Positions 34,207 through 41,261 of a stretch of 64,000 bases of DNA are shown here, in pieces. The stretch's first letter is position 1, and each line of letters starts with the position of its first letter. Source of the stretch: Phycisphaerae bacterium (GTDB lineage: Bacteria > Planctomycetota > Phycisphaerae > JAJVII01); contig JAJVII010000036.1 of the NCBI GenBank assembly GCA_022072085.1, positions 1 through 64,000 of the forward strand. Reading direction: 5' to 3'. A program made the position numbers and the translations under genes. The notes beneath the pieces were generated by a model, which was given only the letters and a program-made list of their open reading frames with translations, had not been told where the DNA came from and made no database searches.

Positions 34207-35012
34207 TGAGTCTGATCAACGACGCGCTCAAGCGGGCGGAAGAAGAGAAACTCCGCCGCCTCAAGGGGGCGCAGGCCGACGAGGAGGCCCCCGAGCCTTC
34301 GGGCGACGCCCCCGTGGCGCCCGCGTCCGAGCCCGAGCCGGATGAGCCGGCCGACATGTGGCCGACCCTGGCCAAGACCGCGCCGATGCCCAAGGCCCGG
34401 ACGCTGCGATCGCCCCGCGCGGGCGTGATCGGTTTTGCCGTGGTCGCACTGGCCGCCGCGGGTTGGCTGATCTGGAGTTTGCAGACCAACCGGCAGCCCA
34501 GCGACGCCAGCGCCGACAGCGTCGAGCAGGAACTGGCCCCGCGGCCGGTAGCGCATCCGCAGCCGTCAGCCGACTCCGGCAGCCACGCAGTCCATCCCGC
34601 AGCTGCGCCGTCCGCCTCGCCCGCCGGCGGCAACGTGCAGAAGCCGGCTGTCGCGCCGTCGCAGGCGTCCGTGCCCGACCTGCCGCCGCCTCCGCCGGTC
34701 GGTCTGCCCAGGGCGACCATCCCGACGGTCGCGGCCGTGACGGACAAGCCGGCGACGACGACCGGCGGCGTGTCGGCTGCCGCCTCGCCCGAGGCCCTGC
34801 CGCCGCTGCCCCCGCCGCCGCCGACGCCGGTGGTCAACGTCTCACGGTTCCACCTCATCGGCATCGTGCGGGCCAACGGCGTTTCCAACGCCTGCATCAA
34901 TGGGGAGTTGCTGAAGGTGGGCGACTCGATCGACGGCGCCACGCTGGTCGAGATCGGGCGCAACTCGGTCGAGATGGTCAAGAACGGCCAAAAGTTCCGC
35001 GTCAGCATGTAA
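34206..35012 (+). CDS. GspB/ExeB-like inner-membrane protein (T2SS assembly partner)
   Basis: 268 residues. MSLINDALKRAEEEK is the characteristic cytoplasmic start of GspB-like proteins that pair with ExeA-type ATPases. A single transmembrane helix spans about 72-92. A periplasmic Pro/Ala-rich linker (about 95-215, with PPPPPVG and LPPPPPTP) leads to the conserved C-terminal domain IGIVRANGVSNACINGELLKVGD, ending EMVKNGQKFRVSM, as in the T2SSB family. It is translationally coupled to the ATPase. The pair would help localise a secretin for export of the many signal-peptide-bearing hydrolases in this region, though no other secretion genes are here. Confidence 0.88.
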   Translation: MSLINDALKRAEEEKLRRLKGAQADEEAPEPSGDAPVAPASEPEPDEPADMWPTLAKTAPMPKARTLRSPRAGVIGFAVVALAAAGWLIWSLQTNRQPSDASADSVEQELAPRPVAHPQPSADSGSHAVHPAAAPSASPAGGNVQKPAVAPSQASVPDLPPPPPVGLPRATIPTVAAVTDKPATTTGGVSAAASPEALPPLPPPPPTPVVNVSRFHLIGIVRANGVSNACINGELLKVGDSIDGATLVEIGRNSVEMVKNGQKFRVSM

Positions 35013-35063
35013 ACCAACGGCACGCGCAGGTCGCGGCGAGCGGGGCGGGACTGGCCGCTTCGG

Positions 35064-35162
35064 TCAGCGAACCGGGCCGAAGTAGAAGAACATCCAGCCC
35101 AGGAACAGCACGATGCCGGCGCCCATGAGCAGGTAGTCCCAGCCCACATCATGAATTTTCAT
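35064..35162 (-). CDS. 32-residue single-span membrane protein
   Basis: A short ORF encoding MKIHDVGWDYLLMGAGIVLF, then LGWMFFYFGPVR: an amphipathic start, one clean transmembrane helix and a basic end. AAAGGACGG lies about 8-10 bases before the ATG, and codon use is similar to that of neighbouring genes. It is antisense to the gene pair around it, in the 322-bp gap between GspB-like and GATase-like genes. Function unknown. The alternative is a chance ORF, but hydrophobicity and ribosome site make that less likely. Confidence 0.5.
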   Translation of the reverse strand: MKIHDVGWDYLLMGAGIVLFLGWMFFYFGPVR

Positions 35163-35334
35163 CGTCAGCCGTCCTTTCGTCAGAGGCGATCCCTCGCCCG
35201 TCGGGGCCGTCGGTCGTGGCCTGGTCGATGACTTTGCGTTCGCCCCTCCGCAGCCGGGGGCTTGACCGCTTCCGGTCGGGGGAACCATAATCGGCGACGC
35301 GGCGTCCAGTGCCACGAGCATCAGGGGAACAGCC

Positions 35335-36531
35335 ATGAGACTGACCCTCGCAGCCGTCATCGCGTTGGGCCTCGCGTCCGCGTCGGCCCGGGCCGACGGG
35401 CCGGACGTGGGGGTGAAGAGCGTCGACTTCCGCCTGCCCGTCAGGACCGACCGGGCGCTGGAGTTGAAGGTCGTCGTCGGTTATCGCGGACTGGAGCCCG
35501 GCCAGAAGGTGACCGTCCAACTCTGGACCCGCGACCGCACGCAGAAGCTGGCTGAGCAGTCGGAGGCTGTTCCGCAGGGCGCGGCGGCGGCCGGCGAACT
35601 GACGGCCGTGCTGAACTGGACGCCGCGGTCGGTCGGCCGGGCGGAACTGCTGATTCACGTCGTCGCGCCGCCCGGCTGCGAGGAGGCCGACGCCGCCAAC
35701 AACGACTCCCTGGCGGCGGTCGAGGTGGAGCCGGGGCAGTTGAGCGTGCTGCTGATCGATCAGCGGCCGCGCTGGGAGTTTCGCCATCTCGGCTCGGTTC
35801 TGACGGCTGACAAGAGCGTGCGGTTGTCATCGTTCCTGCTGGACGCCGAGCCCGGGACCGGGGGCGGCGGCGACCTGCCGATCATGCGGCTGCCGGCCAA
35901 GCCCGAGGAATGGAACGCGTTCGACGTACTCATCCTGGGCGACGTGAACCCCAAGGAACTGACCCCCGGTCAACTCAAGCTGATCGACGCCTACGTTCGC
36001 GGCGGCGGGACGCTGATCGTCATCGCCGGCGACCAGTCCATGCCCCGGGCCTACGTCGGCACGCCGATCGAGCGGCTGCTGCCGGTCGCGATCGAGGCCA
36101 ACCCGCCGGCGGCCGAGAAGAGCAAGCCGTTCGCCCTGCGGCTGACCGACGCGGGGCAGGCCAGCCCGCTGCTGGAACTGCCGCGGGTGGAGAAAGGCAA
36201 GCCGGGCGGCCAGGTCGAAAAGCTCCCCGAGATGTTCTGGTTCGCCCCGGTCAAGGGCGTCGTGCCGGGCGCGGCCGTGCTGGCGACGACGGCCGACGAG
36301 TCGGCGGCGCCGCTGCTGGTGGTCGGGCGGTGCGGCCGGGGTTGCGTGTTCTTCTCGGCGGTCGATTCGACCTGGCGGTGGCGGGCGCACGTCGGCAGCG
36401 AGGTCCACGGCCGCTACTGGCGGCATCTGGTCCGGGCGCTGTGGCTGGGCGAGGGCATCCCGACGACCCAGCCGGACGACGAGGCGACGACCCAGCCGGA
36501 TGAGCCCGCGGCCGCGCCGCCGGCGAAGTGA
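35335..36531 (+). CDS. Exported GATase-1-like domain protein with N-terminal Ig-like domain
   Basis: 398 residues, GGGGAA before the ATG. Signal peptide MRLTLAAVIALGLASASARA. An Ig/CARDB-like domain (about 22-130) is followed by SVLLIDQRPRWEFRHL (137-152) and a Rossmann-like class-I glutamine-amidotransferase fold (FDVLILGDVNP, YVRGGGTLIVIAGDQ, GRGCVFFSAVDSTWRWRAHVG). The catalytic Cys/His/Glu triad is not evident. It ends with TTQPDD repeats. In planctomycetes this module usually sits inside large membrane proteins with VWA-like segments; here it stands alone, lacks membrane helices, and would be periplasmic. It precedes an aldo/keto reductase by 42 bp. Confidence 0.7.
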   Translation: MRLTLAAVIALGLASASARADGPDVGVKSVDFRLPVRTDRALELKVVVGYRGLEPGQKVTVQLWTRDRTQKLAEQSEAVPQGAAAAGELTAVLNWTPRSVGRAELLIHVVAPPGCEEADAANNDSLAAVEVEPGQLSVLLIDQRPRWEFRHLGSVLTADKSVRLSSFLLDAEPGTGGGGDLPIMRLPAKPEEWNAFDVLILGDVNPKELTPGQLKLIDAYVRGGGTLIVIAGDQSMPRAYVGTPIERLLPVAIEANPPAAEKSKPFALRLTDAGQASPLLELPRVEKGKPGGQVEKLPEMFWFAPVKGVVPGAAVLATTADESAAPLLVVGRCGRGCVFFSAVDSTWRWRAHVGSEVHGRYWRHLVRALWLGEGIPTTQPDDEATTQPDEPAAAPPAK

Positions 36532-36573
36532 TCGGGCCGTTCGCGTCCGGTCGGCATTTACGCGAGGAGCGTC

Positions 36574-37506
36574 ATGAAGTATCGCCAGTTCGGGAACACG
36601 GGCCTGCGGGTCAGCGAGATCGGCGTCGGCTGCGGCGGGCTGGGAGGCGAGCGGAAGATGGGCCTGGAGCCTGCGCTGGAGCGGGCGATGGATCTGGGCG
36701 TCAACTTCTTCGACACCTGCGACACCTACGCCGAGAGCCGCAGCGAGCAGACGCTCGGCCGCGTGTTCCTGAATCATCCGCGGGACCGGTTCGTCGTCTG
36801 CACCAAGTTCGGCGGCGTGATCGAGAACGACGAATGGCGCCGCGACATCTCGGTCCGGCACCTGCACGAGGCGTTCGCCGCAAGCTGCCGCCGCCTGAAC
36901 GTCGATTACTTCGACATCTATCTCGTCCACACGCCGCCGCGCGACATCCTGGCCCACGGCGACCTGATCGAGGCGCTCGGCCGAATGGTCGAGCAGGGCA
37001 AGATTCGCACGTTCGGCCTGTCGGTGGAGCAGGGCGATTTCGCGACCGAGTTCGTGTCGGCTTCGCCGGGCCGGGCGATCGAGATCGCCTTCAGCCTGTT
37101 CGCCCAGGACCCGCGCAACGGATTCCTGGAGGTCGCCCGGAAGCTCGGCGTGGGGGTGATCTGCAAGTCGCCGATGCGCAACGGCGTGCTGACCGATTCG
37201 TTCCGCCCCGACCCCGCGCCCGGCGACCGGCGGCTGAAGAGCCTGGGGCCTGAGCGCCACGCCCGGATGGCGGCCTTGTGGCGGCAGGTTCAGCCGATCC
37301 TGACGGCCGGCGGGCGGACGATGGCCCAGGGGGCGCTGGCGTGGCTGCTCAGTTTCCCGCAGGTGTCGACGGTGATCCCCGGGGTCGTGAGTCTGGAGCG
37401 GATCGAGGAGACGGCAGCGGCGAGCGACCGGCCGATGTCGGCCGACGAACTGGCGGCGCTGGACGCGGCGGCCGGCGGCGCCCTGGTCGGCGCCCGGGTG
37501 GACTGA
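36574..37506 (+). CDS. Aldo/keto reductase
   Basis: 310 residues, start MKYRQFGNTGLRVSEIG with GAGGAG upstream. The catalytic tetrad is complete: Asp47 and Tyr52 in FFDTCDTYAES, Lys78 in VCTKFGG and His119 in YLVHTPP. NADPH-binding segments are at the C-terminus (QVSTVIPGVVSLERIEETAAA). It reduces a sugar-derived or small carbonyl compound in the cytoplasm. The following glycoside hydrolase starts 18 bp after its stop, suggesting a shared transcript and a sugar substrate. The physiological substrate is unknown. Confidence 0.94.
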   Translation: MKYRQFGNTGLRVSEIGVGCGGLGGERKMGLEPALERAMDLGVNFFDTCDTYAESRSEQTLGRVFLNHPRDRFVVCTKFGGVIENDEWRRDISVRHLHEAFAASCRRLNVDYFDIYLVHTPPRDILAHGDLIEALGRMVEQGKIRTFGLSVEQGDFATEFVSASPGRAIEIAFSLFAQDPRNGFLEVARKLGVGVICKSPMRNGVLTDSFRPDPAPGDRRLKSLGPERHARMAALWRQVQPILTAGGRTMAQGALAWLLSFPQVSTVIPGVVSLERIEETAAASDRPMSADELAALDAAAGGALVGARVD

Positions 37507-37524
37507 AGTTGCGGAGGCCATGCG

Positions 37525-40275
37525 ATGAATCGACCGATGCTGGCTGCGGCGTGCCTGCTGCTGGCGATGCCGCCGGCGGCTACGAGGGGCGACGCCCCGA
37601 TGACGCAGCCGGCGGGGGAGAACCTGCTGGCCAACGGGCAGTTCAGCCGTGACAGCGACGGCGACGGGATCGCCGACGGCTGGTCATTTTCCGGCGACCC
37701 CAAGGGGCTTACGGTGCGGATGGCGCTGGACGCGGGGCGCGGCGACGGATCGAAGAGCCAGCGGATGGAGTGCACGGAGTTCCGCGGCGGCAGCGGCTGG
37801 TCGCACGCGATGCTCTGCCAGCTCGACCACGTCAGGATCCGCAAGGGCTACAGCTACACGCTGGTCTTCTGGGCCCGGGCCAGGGGCATCCGCGCCGGCG
37901 GGTGCAACGTGGGATTGCAGGACACCCGCGGCTGGAAGCCGCTGGGTCTCTACGGCTCGTTCATGCCGGCTGAGCGATGGGAGCGGTTCGAGTTCCACTT
38001 CACCGGCGAGAACGATTGCGACCGCGGGTCGCGGTTGCAGATATGGTTCACCTCGACCGGCACGCTGTGGGTGGCCGACGCATCGCTGGTCGAGAGCGCG
38101 CCGATGTTCGGCGTCGGCCCGCGGCGCCCGACGCATCCGATCGAGGCGGTCGCCGGGTCGGCCAACCTGGTTCCCAACGGCAGCTTCGAGATGGGCCCGG
38201 CCGGCTGGGGCAGCCGCAGCTATCGCTCGCTGACCTGGGGCAACCAGATGAACGCCCTGTTCGGCGAGGTGGTCGAGGCGGCCGACGCTCCGCACGGCGG
38301 ACGCTGCCTGCGGATTGCGCTGACGCCGAAGACCTTCCCGGTCGCGTGCTTCGACTACTTCAACGCCGTGCGCGAGGTGATCGACGCGCCGCTGGCCGGC
38401 AATCTCGGATGGATCGCGACCGAGCCGGGCAAGGATTACACGCTCTCGGCGTACCTGAAGGCGGACGCGGAGGGCAGGCCGGCGCGGATCGGCGTGCAGT
38501 TCTTCGACCAGTGGACGCCGACGACGGTGGTGAAGGTGGGGACGAAGTGGCAGCGGTTCACCTATCGCTTCCAGGCGAAGACCGCCGGCTGCTACGTGCT
38601 GGTCGGCCCGGACATGGACGGATCGGTCCAGCAGGACGCAACGCTCTGGATCGATGCGGTGCAGTTGGAGAAGGGCCGGGCGGCGAGCGATTTTGGGCCG
38701 CGGCAGGCGACCGCCGCGATGATGCGTCTGGCCCGGCCCGGCGGCATCTACTTTGTCGGCGAGCAGTCTCGCGTGATTCTCGCGTCACAGAACTTCAACC
38801 CCGGCGGCGTCAGCGGCACAATGCCCGTCACGCTCACGGTGACCGACTACTTCGGTCGCCAGGTGTTCCAGCGGCGGGCCATCGACGTGTCGGCCAAGGC
38901 CGGCGGCAGTGGCGAGATGGCGATCGACCTGCCGCTGCCGAATTGCGGCTTCTACCGCGTGTCGGCCGACGGGCCGGACGGTCCGCTGGGTCCTCCCCAG
39001 CGGGTCGCGGTGATCCGGAAGTATGAGGAGGCCGACTCGTTCGTCGGCATCAACCACGCCTACGCCTGGCCGAATCTCGTGCGTGCGAGCATCGACGGCG
39101 GGATCGTCTGGGCCCGCGACTGGACGCTGAAGTGGCAACTCGTCGAGCCGGCCCGGGGGAAGTTCGATTTTGCGATGGGAGACGTGCAGGTCCAGCGCGT
39201 GCTCGACGCCGGCGGCCGGGCGCTGGCGCTGCTGCCGTTCCCGTCGGCCAACTGGTCCAGCAGTGCGCCCGATTCCGTGAAGGCGACCAACGGCTACCCC
39301 GGCGTGCGCGAACGGATGTGGTATGCCCCGCGCGACGTCCAGGAGTTCAAGGACTACGTCGGCCGAACGGTCGCTCACTATCGCGGCAAGGTGCAGTGGT
39401 ACCAGGTCTTCAACGAGCCGCTCTACACCGACTACTCCCTGCCGCGCAAGTGCGGCTACACGGCTGAGGACTACGTGAAATACGTGAAGGCGTTCAGCGA
39501 GGCGGCGCGGACGGCCGACCCCGACTGCCGCATCCTGGCCGGGCCTGGCGGGTGGCTGGGCGGCAGCGGCGAGGATCTCCGCCGCATGCTGGCTGCCGAC
39601 ATGATGAAGCACTGCGACGCGCTGGACCTGCACACCTACCCCGGCCTGCGGACGCCCGAGTCGCTGGAGCGCGAGATCGCCGCGATCCATGCGATGGCCG
39701 TCCGCGCCGGCGACAAGCCGATCTGGCTGACCGAGCACGGCTACTATGCCGACGACGACTGGCAGGCCCTGCCGCCGCGCGACGGATTTCCCGAGCCGCT
39801 GCCCGACGAGCAGACGCAGGCGGACTACTCGGTTCGGCTGGACTTGATCCTGCTGGCCCACGGCGTTCGGAAGATCTTCTACCACGCGGGCACGAGCCCG
39901 GGGCTGAACCTCGACCAGCTCGAGAGCATCTTCTTCCGCTACGACGGCCAGCCGCGGAAGGTCTACCCGGCCGTGGCGACGCTGGCCGGGCTGCTGGGGC
40001 CCGAGCCGCGGTTCATCCGCGACCTGGGCGGCGAAGGCCGCGAGCGGACGTTCCTGTTCCGCGCGGGCAAGCGGCTGGTCCTGGCGGCGTGGGACCCGCG
40101 CGGCGGCGGGGCGACGCTGTCGGCCGGCGACGCGAAGGTGAAACTCGTCGATGTCGTGGGTGCGCCCGTCGGCGGCGGCAGGGCGGTGCTGGGGGCCTCG
40201 CCGGTCTACGCGTCGAGCGACGAACTGAGCGAAGCCGACTTCGTGTCGGCGGTGAAGCTGACGCCGGCGCCGTGA
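37525..40275 (+). CDS. Secreted multidomain glycoside hydrolase (clan A, GH39-like) with two CBM-like domains
   Basis: 916 residues. A signal peptide (MNRPMLAAACLLLAMPPAATRG) is followed by two carbohydrate-binding-like sandwiches, about 32-190 (NLLANGQFSRDSDGDGIADGW) and 208-390 (NLVPNGSFEMGPAGWG). Both open with the N-G-x-F motif of CBM4/9/22-type modules. A beta domain then leads to a TIM barrel (about 510-870). The acid/base candidate is Glu631 in YQVFNEPLYTDY and the nucleophile candidate is Glu737 in IWLTEHGYY, as in GH39-like retaining enzymes. It is probably extracellular and acts on xylan-like or other beta-linked glycans; specificity is open. It converges with the lipoprotein gene, with 10 bp between stops. 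Confidence 0.82.
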   Translation: MNRPMLAAACLLLAMPPAATRGDAPMTQPAGENLLANGQFSRDSDGDGIADGWSFSGDPKGLTVRMALDAGRGDGSKSQRMECTEFRGGSGWSHAMLCQLDHVRIRKGYSYTLVFWARARGIRAGGCNVGLQDTRGWKPLGLYGSFMPAERWERFEFHFTGENDCDRGSRLQIWFTSTGTLWVADASLVESAPMFGVGPRRPTHPIEAVAGSANLVPNGSFEMGPAGWGSRSYRSLTWGNQMNALFGEVVEAADAPHGGRCLRIALTPKTFPVACFDYFNAVREVIDAPLAGNLGWIATEPGKDYTLSAYLKADAEGRPARIGVQFFDQWTPTTVVKVGTKWQRFTYRFQAKTAGCYVLVGPDMDGSVQQDATLWIDAVQLEKGRAASDFGPRQATAAMMRLARPGGIYFVGEQSRVILASQNFNPGGVSGTMPVTLTVTDYFGRQVFQRRAIDVSAKAGGSGEMAIDLPLPNCGFYRVSADGPDGPLGPPQRVAVIRKYEEADSFVGINHAYAWPNLVRASIDGGIVWARDWTLKWQLVEPARGKFDFAMGDVQVQRVLDAGGRALALLPFPSANWSSSAPDSVKATNGYPGVRERMWYAPRDVQEFKDYVGRTVAHYRGKVQWYQVFNEPLYTDYSLPRKCGYTAEDYVKYVKAFSEAARTADPDCRILAGPGGWLGGSGEDLRRMLAADMMKHCDALDLHTYPGLRTPESLEREIAAIHAMAVRAGDKPIWLTEHGYYADDDWQALPPRDGFPEPLPDEQTQADYSVRLDLILLAHGVRKIFYHAGTSPGLNLDQLESIFFRYDGQPRKVYPAVATLAGLLGPEPRFIRDLGGEGRERTFLFRAGKRLVLAAWDPRGGGATLSAGDAKVKLVDVVGAPVGGGRAVLGASPVYASSDELSEADFVSAVKLTPAP

Positions 40276-40285
40276 GCGCGGCCGA

Positions 40286-41149
40286 TCAGCGTTTGAAGAC
40301 GGTCTGGCCGATCTTGTCCAGGGGCAGGTTCATCGGCCCGAAGGGGGAGCCCACCTCCATCATCCCGTTGAGGCGATAGCCCGACCCGCTGCCGGAGACC
40401 ATGTTCCAGGCGGCAAGGCCCAGGCTGCGCGGCGAGATGCTGATGGGGATCTGCAACTGCCCGCTGCCGCCCGAGGCCGCCAGCGTGAGGTCGCGGGCGA
40501 TGCTGCTGTCGGCCACCTTCACGTCGCCCAGCGACAGGGCGTAGGCGAGCTTGGACAGCACGATCGGGAACTGGTTGTTGTTGGTCAGGTTCAGGGCGAT
40601 GGTTCCGCCGGTGCGGTCCAGCGTGAGCGTGTCCCACTTGATCTGCTCGACGGCGACGCCGGGAGGTGCGGGGATCGGAAGCTGGCCGTCCTCGGTCAGC
40701 GGCAGCCGCAGCGTGCCGACGCCCGGGGCGTCGACCGAGAGGCCCAACTCGGCCTGGAACGGCACGACCTGGCCCAGCCGCACGTCGGCCAGCGCCTTGA
40801 GCGCGTCCAGGTAGGTGACCTTCACCGGGATCGGCACGGTCGTCGCGCCGCGCGCCGGGACCGATGTGCCCTGGAGCGTGGTCGCGCCGGTGAGGAACTT
40901 CGTCGAGTTGCTGGCCAACCCGTAGTCCATGTTCACCAGCGGCAGGTTAACCGCGTAGGGGTTAGTGACCTCGACGTCAAAGAGCATCGTGGCGGCTGAC
41001 AGGTCGATGCTCTGAAAGTGCAGGCCGGTGATGCGGGCCGACGGCTTGGAGAGCCAGCCGAGCGCGTCGCACCCGGCCAGGGCCGGAGTCAGGCATGCGG
41101 CGAGCGTCAGGGCGGCCAGGCGGCTGCGGGCGGGCGTTCTCGGCGACAT
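40286..41149 (-). CDS. Lipoprotein with tandem LEA-2/WHy-type domains
   Basis: 287 residues from the ATG at 41149 (GGAG ten bases upstream). Lipoprotein signal with LAGC (Cys27). Two beta-sandwich units follow. The first has ITGLHFQSIDLSAATMLFDVEVTNPYAVNLPL, the second DTLTLDRTGGTIALNLTNNNQFPIVL. Each shows the N-P/N-x-F pattern of LEA14/WHy domains, which are associated with desiccation and stress. It would be anchored in the outer or inner membrane, facing the periplasm. It lies 112 bp after the last gene of the propeller array on the same strand and may be in that transcript or have its own promoter. Confidence 0.85.
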   Translation of the reverse strand: MSPRTPARSRLAALTLAACLTPALAGCDALGWLSKPSARITGLHFQSIDLSAATMLFDVEVTNPYAVNLPLVNMDYGLASNSTKFLTGATTLQGTSVPARGATTVPIPVKVTYLDALKALADVRLGQVVPFQAELGLSVDAPGVGTLRLPLTEDGQLPIPAPPGVAVEQIKWDTLTLDRTGGTIALNLTNNNQFPIVLSKLAYALSLGDVKVADSSIARDLTLAASGGSGQLQIPISISPRSLGLAAWNMVSGSGSGYRLNGMMEVGSPFGPMNLPLDKIGQTVFKR

Positions 41150-41261
41150 TATGTTTCTCCATGTCCGGGTCAATTCGCCTTTGAAGTTGCGTAGCGCACA
41201 TTGCACTCCGGCGTATTGTAGGCCGGGCGAACGCGGAAGAAATGCAATTCCGACCGGCCCG

